From Megascapheus bottae (lineage: Eukaryota; Chordata; Mammalia; Rodentia; Geomyidae): a stretch of DNA of 64,000 nt. The DNA lies in assembly GCA_024803745.1 (NCBI GenBank), contig JANJXV010000025.1, forward strand, positions 22,331,110-22,395,109. Reading direction: 5' to 3'. Below the pieces are notes generated by a model that did no database searches, was not told the origin of the DNA, and was given only the letters and a program-made list of their open reading frames with translations. Below, piece by piece: positions 1-21,277 of the stretch (its first letter is position 1; every line of letters starts with the position of its first letter). The position numbers and the translations under genes are program-made.

Positions 1-118
1 CGACCGCCGGAGTGGAGACGGACAATGGGGCGTTGGGCCTTCGTCCCTGTCGCCGCAGCTCCCCGTGCGCCCCGCGGGAGCCGGCGCTGGACCCCGCGGG
101 GGATCGGAACTGAATGTC

Positions 119-10568
<10,450 letters not shown>

Positions 10569-10705
10569 CACTCAAGCTGCTGGCACAAGACACAGTGACC
10601 TGTGGACAGATTGGAATATCATCATCAAATCCAGGCCTACCCTAGAACTCTGGGCCTTCCCTGCAGACTAGGAGTGGGTCAGGGAATACCTTCTTGGGTC
10701 CTTTG

Positions 10706-10711
10706 AATAAA
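10706..10711 (+). terminator. CLN3 polyadenylation signal AATAAA
   Basis: Canonical hexamer 138 nt after the CLN3 stop, followed by T-rich and TG-containing sequence. Confidence 0.85.
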
Positions 10712-10856
10712 TGACTATTTTATCAGCTAATTTCTTGTGTACTTTTTCTCTGGGGGAAAAAAAATTACTAGGAATGTTGTATAAGCCCGCATGCATGTGT
10801 AGACATGTACCTATATAGACATACATGTATTTATGAGTATAAAGAAAGCAGTTCAG

Positions 10857-11053
10857 GGCCCGGATCATTGCCTAGTGGTAGAGTGCTTGCTTAGTATGCA
10901 TGAACCTTCAGGTTCAATTCCTGGATACCACATACACAGAAAAAGCCAGAAGTGGGGCTGTGGCTCAAGTGGTAGAGGGCTAGCCATGAGAAAGCCTAAG
11001 GACAGTGCTCAGACCCTGAGTTCAAGCCCCAGGCCTGGCAAAAAAAAAAAAAG
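10857..11053 (+). mobile_element. IDL-Geo SINE
   Basis: Lies in the CLN3-EIF3C gap; both monomers complete, 12-nt A tail. Confidence 0.93.
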
Positions 11054-11070
11054 TTCAGCAGATGTCCAGT

Positions 11071-11316
11071 CCTTTTTTTTTTTTTTTTGGTCAGTTGTGG
11101 GGCTTGAACTCTGGGTTGGAGCACTGTCCCTGTGTTCTTCAGCTCAAGGCTATTGTTCTATCCCTTGAGCCACAGCACCACTCTGGGTTTTTTCCTGGTG
11201 GTTGATTGGAAATAAGAGTCTCACTGACTTTAGTGCCCTGGCTAGCTTTCAACCACGATACTCAGATCTCAGCCTAATAAGCTAGGATTATAGGCATGAG
11301 CAACTGGGCCAGGCTG
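11071..11316 (-). mobile_element. B1-Geo SINE
   Basis: Poly-T 17 nt, ggtggttgattggaaataag joint, head aggattataggcatgagc. Confidence 0.88.
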
Positions 11317-11339
11317 GACACCTAGTCTTTTGAGGGGGT

Positions 11340-11420
11340 GATTTTGTTTCACTGAGACAGAGTCTCATTTTGTAGCCCAGGCTGATATACTGTGATTACA
11401 AGCATGTACCACCAGATCCA
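11340..11420 (-). mobile_element. Classical B1 fragment
   Basis: gagacagagtctcattttgt agcccaggctg followed by gattacaagcatgtaccacc, the reverse of the B1/7SL core without a Geo part. Confidence 0.75.
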
Positions 11421-11539
11421 GCTCTTCTACCCAGTTTTTTGCATCCATTTACTTATTCATTCGTGTATTGTATTCGACACTCTAAACATTTTTTTCCCAA
11501 CATGATCATGTCAAAGACACACAGAAGCTGGACTGATGG

Positions 11540-11743
11540 TGGCTTCGAGTGTGGCCCAGTGATAGCATGCTTACCTAGCAGGTATGAAGCCCTGGGTTTG
11601 ATTCCCTGGAATCACATACACAGTAAAAGAAGTGGCCCTGTGGCTCAAGGGGCAGAATACTAGCCTTTAGCAAAAAGTATCCAAGGACAGTGCTCTAGCC
11701 CTGAGTTTAAGCCCCACGACTGGCAAAAAAAAAAAAAAAAAAT
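11540..11743 (+). mobile_element. IDL-Geo SINE
   Basis: gtgtggcccagtgatagcat head, shortened link (acagtaaaagaagtggccct), 18-nt A tail. Confidence 0.88.
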
Positions 11744-11748
11744 GAGCT

Positions 11749-11889
11749 TTTTTTTTTTTTTTTTTTTTGCACAAGGCTCTCGACCATCACTTCCAGCTTT
11801 TTGTGTGTATGAGGTATTGAGGAATGGAACCCAGGGCTTTGTGTATTCTAGGCAAGCACTCTACCACTAGGCCATACTCCCAGCTCTCC
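11749..11889 (-). mobile_element. IDL-Geo SINE, internally deleted
   Basis: 20-nt T-run, then most of the Geo 3' end is missing. Head is complete (aggcaagcactctaccacta). Confidence 0.8.
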
Positions 11890-11895
11890 CTTAGC

Positions 11896-12077
11896 TTTTT
11901 TTTTTTTTGGCCAGTCCTGGGCCTTGAGCTTAGGGCCTGAGCACTGGCCTCCAGTGCTCTACCACATGAGCCACAGCACCATTTCTGGCTTTTTTCCGTG
12001 TTTGGTATTGAGGAATCGACCCAGGTTTTGTGCATGCTAGGTAAGCACTCTACCACTTGGCTAAATTTCTGTCCCCT
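11896..12077 (-). mobile_element. IDL-Geo SINE inserted into B1-Geo
   Basis: Flanked by ctcccttag on both sides (about 11886-11894 and 12077-12085), a plausible target-site duplication. Tandem neighbour of the previous copy. Confidence 0.85.
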
Positions 12078-12205
12078 CCCTTAGTTTTTTTGCTCAAGGC
12101 TGGTGCTCTACTATCTGTGCTCCAGCTGGCTTTGAATCGTGATCCTCAGATCCTCAGATCTCAGCCTCCTGAATAGCTAGGATTTCAGGCGTGAGCTAAG
12201 CATAG
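12078..12205 (-). mobile_element. B1-Geo SINE remnant
   Basis: tttgctcaaggctggtgctc joins straight to ggctttgaatcgtgatcctc; the middle is deleted. Confidence 0.75.
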
Positions 12206-12217
12206 ATTTTTTAAAAT

Positions 12218-12397
12218 TTTTTTTAATTAATTAATTTATTTATTTTGCCAGTCCTGGGCTTCAGTTCAGGGCCTAAGCACTGTCCTTGCGATTTTTCTCA
12301 AGGCAAGAATCCTACCAAATTGAGACCCAGGAATCGAACCTGGGTCTTCTTGTAAGCAAGGCAAGCACTCAACCCCTAGGCCAAACTCCCAGCCCCT
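12218..12397 (-). mobile_element. IDL-Geo SINE, diverged
   Basis: gccagtcctgggcttcagtt to ccaaactcccagcccc. Directly abuts a B1-Geo head remnant at 12398-12466. Confidence 0.85.
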
Positions 12398-12466
12398 GGG
12401 CTGGCTTTGAACCATGATCCTCAGATCTCAGCCTCCTGAGTAGCTAGGATTACAAGCCTGAGCTTC
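12398..12466 (-). mobile_element. B1-Geo head fragment
   Basis: ggctttgaaccatgatcctc through gagtagctaggattacaagc; only the 7SL-like head survives. Confidence 0.75.
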
Positions 12467-12651
12467 TTTTGTTTTATATAAAGTTTTACTATATATACTA
12501 GGTACTGATCTGCAACTATCAACCCTGCAGCTGCAGCCTTCCGGATACAGGGATTACAGATGTGCAAATTCCTTGGGTACCAGGCTTTAGAAAGTAGCTC
12601 TCCAAGGAGCTTCCGGATTAGCTTGTCCCCACCCCCGTGCTGCGGCGCGAA

Positions 12652-12769
12652 GGCCTCTGGGAATTGTAGTTATCCAACGTAGTTCACTAGCACTTCCCGG
12701 AAGTGACGCAAGGCCGCCTCTTTCCGTCTCTCGGCGTTTCCGTTTGGCGGTGTGACTCGAGCACAGCTG
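12652..12769 (+). promoter_or_regulatory. EIF3C: EIF3C core promoter and first noncoding exon
   Basis: A ZNF143/STAF-type element sits at about 12656-12671 (reverse complement ACTACAATTCCCAGA), followed by an ETS site CCGGAAGTG at 12697-12705. A pyrimidine-rich likely start (cctctttccgtctctc) lies just downstream. The noncoding exon would run from about 12715 to 12769, with donor CTG|GTAGGT at 12770. A candidate acceptor CTTCCTCAG lies at 12902, joining to the ATG exon. Motif positions are seen; the transcription start is inferred. Confidence 0.7.
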
Positions 12770-12951
12770 GTAGGTATTTTGGGGTCCTCGTGCTTGGAGG
12801 AGGGGGGGCCCGGGCTGGAAGACAGTTAAGGACAACGAGGAGTTCGGGAGGTTGCGACCTGGGCCCCTTCTGGCGGCCGGTGACGTTCGACATCTTCCTC
12901 AGGCTTAGGTCGAGCCGTGTGGGCCGTACGTAGCCCCTTAGCGCCGTCGCC

Positions 12952-15900
12952 ATGTCGCGGTTTTTCACCACGGGTTCGGACAGCGAGTCCGAGTCGTCCC
13001 TGTCAGGAGAGGAGCTGGTCACCAAGCCCGTCGGGGGTAACTACGGCAAACAGTGAGTTGGGGGTTGCGCCTCGGGGCTCAGGCAGGAGCGGGGCGGCGT
13101 GGGGAGCGGGAGGGGGGAGGACGGTGTCAAAAGAACATCGCTCCCAGCCGATCGTGGGTGCCCGTCGAGACTGTCGCATCAGCTTCAGACTGGGCTGCAG
13201 TCTGTGAGCCTCCCCATCGTCTCCCTTTCCTCGATGCCTAGTGACCCCCTCAAACCATAGCTCTAATCGCCAAGAGGCTCCAGATGTGGCTCCCAAATCC
13301 TGCCTCCTAGTTCAGTCCTTATTGCAATCCTGTTGTTTACCTCCCTGAAATACCCTTCTCTGTTTTTTGTTTTTTGTTTTTTTCTCCCCCTTTGCCATTC
13401 CTGGGGTTTGAACTCAGGGGCCTGGGCACTGCCCTTGAGCTTTCTCAAATCCAGCACTCTACCACTTGAGCCATAGCATCACTTCTGAGTTTTTCCTATG
13501 TATGTAGTATCGAGGAATCGATCCCTGGTCTTCATGCATGCTGGGCAAGCACTAGGCCAAACTCCTGATCCCAATTTGTAGATTTTCTGATCATAGCTTC
13601 CTGAGTAGCTAGGATACAGGGGTGTGCCACAAGCATCCACCATTGAGACTTTTATTATTACTAGCCTCTCATACTTAGGAAATGTTTCTTCGTGGGATTT
13701 AGGGTAAGTATCAGCTCCCGAATCCTCTCCCATTGGCTATAAGTTGCCCCTTTATCTTTTGTTTTTCTGTCAGTATATAGTGAGCCTTTATATAGTTCAT
13801 TTTCTCACATGGTAAATAAGCACCCTCATTTATTTTTGCATGGGCTACAAATGTTTGGCAGTAGGTCATTCCTGGAGTAAACTGTGTAAATGGAGTTAAT
13901 TATGAGGTTGAGGGGCACAGATTCAGAGGGAAATGAGTGCACCGTAGGTGATGTGAATGCCTCAGTTCCAAGAAGAGAAATAGTGATACTAGGGGGTAGA
14001 GGTTGATGCTCTTTGTTCCCTCCAAACAGGCCATTGTTACTGAGCGAGGATGAGGAAGATACCAAGAGAGTTGTCCGAAGTGCTAAGGATAAGAGGTAAG
14101 GCTAGGGATGCTGCATGGTAGTAAGTCTCTGGAATCAGCGGTGAGTTCTCTGTCTGGCGGAGTTGTCCAATGTGCTCTTGGGCTTCCAACCCAGGTTTGA
14201 GGAACTGACTAACCTCATCCGGACCATTCGCAATGCCATGAAGATTCGAGATGTCACCAAGTGCCTGGAAGAATTTGAGCTCCTGGGGAAAGCGTACGGG
14301 AAGGCCAAAAGTATTGTGGACAAGGAAGGTGTCCCTCGGTTCTATATCCGTATCTTGGCTGACCTTGAGGACTATCTTAATGAGGTATGATGCCTGTGAG
14401 AATCCATAGGGGGTGTGGGCATGACTGAGCTACTAACCTACTACCATGGGTCATGTCTTCCATGAGTTCTTTACTAATTTATTTAGTGTTCCCTAGAATA
14501 CAAGAAGTGGGAAGTAAAGCAAGGAAGGGAACCATTTACTTATTTTTGTGTTAATGTTGGGGCTTGAAATCTGGGCCTTGTCCACACACTGGCTTTTTTC
14601 CTCTCAAGACTGGCACTCCACCACGTGAACTAAACCTCTACTTCTGGCTTTTTGCTGGTTAATTGGAGATTATAGTGTCTCAGATTTGTCTGCCTGAGCT
14701 GATTTTACACCTCCATCCTCAGATCTCAGCCTCCTGGGTAGCTAGGATTACAACTACCTACACCTTGCTGGGAAACTTTTTTTTTTTTTTAATAAAACCA
14801 AAAAACACTAAGAACTTATTTGTATTTATTTTAATTAGTATCTCTTATTCATAGTTTACACTATTAGTAGTGATATTTCTTTATTTTGTGCTAGTCTTGG
14901 GGCTTGAACTCAGACCTGAGTGATGTCCCTAAGCTTGTGTTGCTCAAGGTTAGGGTTCTACCACCTGAGCTACATTTTCACTTCAGCTTTTTTTGTGTTG
15001 TTGTTGTTTTGTTAGTTTATTGGAGATGAGAGTCTCACAGAATTTCCTGCCTATGCTGGTATTGAACCTTGATAGTCAGATCTCAGCCTCCTGAGTAGCT
15101 AAGATAATTGGCACCCAGCTAGTAATAGATTAAAAGATTTTCTAATAGCAAGTTAGGTCTTTGGTTGTGGCTTAGTATGCATGAGGCTTTGGATTCCATC
15201 CCTGAAAACACAAAAAGGAAAAAAAATACTGGCTCTAATTAGTAAGCACAGATATCAAGACTCATAAAAATGTTATGGTGAAGCCTCAAGTTGAGTTTCT
15301 TCCTCTTTAGCTTTGGGAAGATAAAGAAGGGAAGAAGAAGATGAACAAGAATAATGCCAAGGCTCTGAGCACTCTGCGCCAGAAGATAAGAAAATACAAC
15401 CGAGATTTTGAGTCTCATATCACAAACTACAAGCAGGTAAAGCTGGTGGAAGCAGACTTGACTGTGGACAGCACAGAAGAACATTTGCAGATGGACATGT
15501 GACTGGAGAAGGAATCACAAGCAATACTGGGATAGTGGGGTAGATGGATCAGGATTAGCAACCTTAGTTCTCTCATTTGCCTCTTTCCAGAATCCTGAGC
15601 AGTCTGCAGATGAAGATGCAGAGAAGAATGAGGAGGATTCAGAAGGTGAGAGAGGAGACTTACTGTAGGGAATTAGGAAGTCCAAAATTAGGGGTTCCCT
15701 TGGTTTCTGGGTTGTCATCCATTCTTACCAATTAGTATCTGCCTCCCTCTTTCCCCTTCTTCTCTTCCTTCCTTCCTTTCCTCTTCCCCCTCCCACCTAT
15801 CTCTTGCTATATAGATCAGACTGGCCTCAAACCTGTGACTCCCATCTCAGCTTCCTGAGTGCTAAGGTTATAGGCAAGTAACACCATACCCAGCTTAAAG

Positions 15901-18900
15901 TTTTCTCACTGTATTTCCTACCAGGCTCTTCAGATGAGGATGAGGATGAAGATGGAGTCAGTGCTGCAGCTTTCTTGAAGAAAAAATCTGAAGCTCCTTC
16001 TGGGGATAGTCGCAAGTTCCTCAAAAAGATGGAGGTAAGAGCCAGGGTTATTCTGGAGGCTGACAGGCCTGCCAGAGACCAGTTGTATCCTAAGAAGAAG
16101 AGACTGATAAAGGATCTCCTCTTTAAAGTGGAGTTAATAAGACTAGGCATGAAGATTCACATGTGTAATCCTTTCTATTTGGGAGGTTTATGCTTCAAGG
16201 CCAGCATAGACTAAAAGTTCTTGAGATACCCCTCCCTGCCATCTTTACCAGTAAAGCTGGGTATATTGGTATATGCCTGAGATATCAGCAACATGGAAAA
16301 TGTGAATAGAAGGCTCGTGGTTCAATAGAACGCTCACCAGTATGGTGGCTCATGCCTGTAATCCTAACTACTCAGGAGGTTAAGAGCTGAGGATCGAGGT
16401 TCAAAGCTAGTCTGAGCACTAAAGTCTGTGTCTGTGAGATTCTTATCTCCAATTAACCACTAGAAAATGGGAAGTGGGGCTGTGGCTGCAGGGATTGGGC
16501 AGTAGCCTTGAGCTGAAGAGCTTAGGGGCAGCACCCAGGCCAGAATTCAAGCCACATGACAGACAATTTAAAAAGGAAAAAAAAAAAGTCATGGTTCAGA
16601 TTGGCCCAGGCATAAATATCAACCCTGTTCAAAAAAATAACAAAGCTGGGACACAGGGGTCCATGCTTGTAATCCTAGGTACTAAGGAGGCCAAGATCTG
16701 AGGATTGCAATTCATTTACTGTCTTTTTATTTATTATTATTTTTTTATGGCAGTGCTGGGCTTGAGCTCAGGGCCTGAGAGCACTGTCCTTGGATTTTCT
16801 CAAGGCTAGAACTCTACCACTTGAGCCTCAACATCACTTTGGCTTTTTTTCTATGTATGTGGTACCAAGGAATTGAACCCTGGTCTTCGTGCATGCTAGG
16901 CAAGCACTTTACCACTAGATCAAACTCTCAGCCCAGGGTTGCAATTCAAAGCCAGCCTAGGCAGGGAAGTTCATGAGACTCTTATCCTCAATTAACTACA
17001 AAAAAGCCAGTAGTGAAACTGTGGCTCAATCAGTAAAATGCTAGCCTTGAACAAAAAGTCTCAGGAACAGGGCTGGGAGTTTGGCCTCGTGGTGGAGTGC
17101 TTGCCTAGCATGCATGAAGACCCGTGTTCCATTCCTCAGTACCACATACATAGAAAAAAGCCGGAAGTGGTGCTGAGGCTCAAGTGGTAGAGCTCTAGCC
17201 TTGAGAAAGACCAAGGACAGTGCTCAGGCCCTGAGCTCAACCCCAGGACTGGCAGGGGAAAAAAACAAGTCTCAGGAACATTGCCCATGATCTGAGTTCA
17301 AACTCTATACACACACACACACACACACAGAAGAGCTTGGAGAGGGTATTTATGGTTGAAGTAGCAGAGTCTCTTTGTAAACAAATGAGCAGTCCTGAGC
17401 TCAAACACCAATACCAAGGACTAATAGAACCCTGTGCTCAGAGAGGGCAGGATTTATAGGAGTCTGGTTTGAAGAATGGGCCTTTTGGATCGAACACTGA
17501 GTGAACTGGAATCTTAGGTGCTGGACCCACTCTGCCTCTGGAAAGCAGCTTTGGGGCATGTTGTAAGCTTTTTGTTTTTCTGGTGGGGGGGGTTATGGGG
17601 CTTGAACTCGGCCTAGGCGCACTAGCACTATCCCTGAGCTCTTCAGCTCAAGGCTATCCACCCTACCCTTGAGCCAAGCCCACTTCCCCTTTTCGTGAGG
17701 TTAATTGGAGATAGAGTCTCAGGTCCTTTTGTACCCTTGTGGCTTTGAATCTTTTTTTTTTTTTTTTGCCAGTCCTGGGATTGGACTCAGGGCTTGAGCA
17801 CTGTCCTTGGACTTTCTCAAGGCTAGAGCTCTACCACTTGAGCCTCAGCACCACTTCTAGCTTTTTTCTATGTATGTGGTACCGAGGAATTGAACCCAGG
17901 TCTTCATGCATGCTAGGCAAGCACTTTAACGACTAGGCCAAACTCCCGGCCCCCTGGCTTTGAATCTTGATCCTCAGATCTCAGCCTCCTGAGTAGCTAG
18001 GTTTCCGGCGTGAGCCTCTGCCCCCACCACCCAGCCACATGTTTTAACTTCTTTGGATCTGTCAGTCCATTCCTGCTCTTCATACAATAACTACTCTTGA
18101 GCTGGGCGTGGTGGCTCATGCCTGTAATCCTAGCTACTCTGGAGGCTGAGATCTGAGGATCATCTTTCAAAGCCAGCCCAGGCACTAAAGACTTATCTCC
18201 AGTTAACCACTAGAAAACAGGAAGTGGGGCTGTGCCTCAAGGGGTAGGGAGGTAGCCTTGAGCTGAAGAGCTCAGGAACAGCACCTAGGCCCAGAGTTCA
18301 AGCCCATGACCTACAGTCAGTGGGAAATGTCAGCGGGGAAAGCAGAACCACTGGTCTCATGGCCTTCTTGCTGATTTTCTTTTATCTCTACAGGATGAAG
18401 ATGAGGACTCAGAAGATTCTGAAGATGATGAAGAGTGGGACACAGGTTCCACATCTTCTGATTCCGACTCAGAAGAGGAAGAAGGGAAGCAAACTGTTTT
18501 GGCTTCAAAATTCCTTAAAAAGTAAGAAAAGTAGTGGGAGGGGTAGAAAACTTTTAATCATCTTGATAGTTGTTTTTCCTTCCATGGAGTTCTTCCTTGT
18601 GGTGGTAGAGGCCAGTAGCTCTCCCTTTAGAGCAGGATCTTGAGTCAAGTGGGTGCAGTCACAAAGCAAATAACTGTGATCTGAATATGGGATTTGAAGA
18701 CTCCATAGTGCAGATGCTTAACCACATTACTGTTTATTGCTTTTGGGCAGAGTGAGAAATCTCACTGGTAGTTGTAGGATAATACAGTAGTCCCTTAGCC
18801 TTTCTTATCTTCAGTTCTCTTGTATAAAATGGGAGTCCTCTCCCAGGAGATTGTCCAAGTGTAGACAGGCACTGTAGGGAAGGCCTTAGCCTAGGATGGC

Positions 18901-21235
18901 GTGTGGTGTGCAGTTCTTGGTAGTTACTACTGTTGGCACCTTTCTTTCATCCTGTACCACATTTCCTCACAGAGCACCCACCACAGAAGAGGACAAAAAG
19001 GCAGCTGAGAAGAAACGAGAGGACAAAGCCAAGAAGAAGCATGATAGAAAATCTAAACGTCTGGATGAGGAGGAGGAAGACAATGAAGGCGGGGAATGGG
19101 AAAGGGTCCGAGGTGGAGTGCCACTTGTTAAGGTGAGGATTGTAGAGTAAAAATGAACTGGAGAACTGGGCGCCAGTGGCTCAGCCTGTAACTCTAGCTA
19201 CTCAGGATGCTAAAATCAGAGGATCATGGTTCAAAGCCAACCCTGGGCACAAAAGTCCGTGAGACTTTTTAATCTCCAATTAGCCACCTGGAAAACTGGA
19301 AGCAGCACTGTGGCTCAAAGTGGTAGAGCACTAGTCTTGAGCTGAAGAGCTTAGGGATGGGGCCCAGATCCAGAGTTCAAGCCCCATGACCAAAAATTAA
19401 AAAAACTGGAGAAAGTCAGATGCCAATGGAATTACACCTGTAATTCTAGATATTCAGGCGACCCAGATCTGAGGTTTGTGGTTTGAGACCAGTCTGGGCA
19501 GGAAAGTCCAAGAGATGCTTATCTCCAATTACCAGCAAAATGGAATTGTAGTTCAAGTGGTAGAACACTCAACCTAAGTGAAAAGGCTGAGGGACAGTGC
19601 CTAGACCTTGAGTTCAAGCCCCAATACTGGCACAAAAAGTAAAAAAGTGGAGAAGAATTGGGGGCACATGCAAGTGCTCAGCTGGTCAGAGTGGGAAGAA
19701 GCTTAAGGGAAGAATGGGTTCCTGTTGGTCTGTACATAACAGGATGTGTTTTGGCCTAGGAGAAGCCAAAAATGTTTGCCAAGGGAACTGAGATAACACA
19801 CGCTGTAGTCATTAAGAAACTGAATGAGATTCTGCAGGCACGTGGCAAAAAGGGAACCGATCGGTAAGAATCCTGAGCCCTGGCCCTGGAGTTATAAGGT
19901 GGGCTTCTGAACAACATGGGTTAGAGATGGTTGGAAAAGAGCTGTTTAGCAGTAAAATCCTGTGTTTATAGCAGAGGAGGAGGAACATACGTGTTCACTT
20001 TGCTATTTGTATGTGAAGTTGAACCACTCATTTAATCTGTTGAGATTGTTGGTGTCTTGAAAATAGGAATAGTGTTCACTTTTAGTTTCAAGATGACAAA
20101 AGAACCTGGTGTGTTTGAACATATTTTATATCATTTGGGCGTTGTTGGCATTGGTGTATGTGGTGGGAATTTAAGAGAGAACAAGTACACTGATGGTGAG
20201 ATTAGTGGTATCTGAAGAAGCTTCAAACCCTCACCTAGACATTTCTTTATCCTTCCAGTGCAACTCAGATTGAGCTGCTACAACTTCTGGTTCAGATTGC
20301 TGCTGAAAACAACCTAGGAGAGGGCGTCATTGTCAAGATCAAGTTCAATATCATTGCTTCTCTCTATGATTACAACCCCAACCTGGCCACATACATGAAG
20401 GTAAGGTCAACAAAGAGGTCTCGGATGGCAGGCCAGGAGAAGGGGCGGATGGCAGGCCAGGAGAAGGGGCGGATGGCAGGCCAGGAGAAGGGGCCTGATG
20501 TCTTACCTCTCAGAGGCTGTGGACAGTCTAGGTGGTTGAAGGCCCTTTGGATTCTTTGTGAAGAGATTTTTGGGATGTCCACTTATTCCCTGCTCACACA
20601 TCTGACCCTGCCATTTGATGTCTTGGCAGCCAGAGATGTGGCAGAAATGCCTGGACTGCATCAATGAATTGATGGACATCTTGTTTGCAAACCCCAATAT
20701 CTTTGTTGGAGAGAACATTCTGGAAGAGAGCGAGAATCTACACAATTTTGACCAGGTAAAGAGCGATATTTGGAAAATACCGAAGTATATGTTGTTTGGG
20801 GAAGGCACAATTAAAGTTTAGGACAAAAATCTAGGCTAATTGATTACTCTTGTGCTTTCTCTTCAGCCACTGCGTGTCCGTGGCTGTATCCTAACTCTGG
20901 TGGAACGGATGGATGAAGAATTTACCAAAATAATGCAGAATACTGACCCTCACTCTCAAGGTGAGCCTTAGCAAGTGAGAACCTGGACTTAGGAGAATTA
21001 CATCAGAGTGAAAAGACAGCATTGTTTCTGATACAATAGCAGTAGTTGAAGAGGGCTCGGAGTATGGCTTAAGGTAGAGTGCTTGCTTAGCATGCATGAA
21101 GCCCTGAGTTCGATTCCTCGGTACCACATACATAGAAAAAGCTGGAGTAGTACTGTGGCTCAAGTGGTAACATGTTAGCCTTGAGTAAAAAGTTCAAGGA
21201 CAGTGCCCAGGCACTGGGTTCAAGCCCCCAGGAAT

Positions 21236-21277
<42 letters not shown>

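Larger units (their letters stand above)
16644..17330 (+). mobile_element. B1-Geo SINE hosting two IDL-Geo insertions
   Basis: Three host pieces (16644-16714, 16937-17069, 17267-17330) read continuously as one B1-Geo: head to gattgcaattca, then ttcaaagccagcctaggcag to the Geo part, then the terminal ctgagttcaaactc and a (CA)n tail. Confidence 0.88.
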
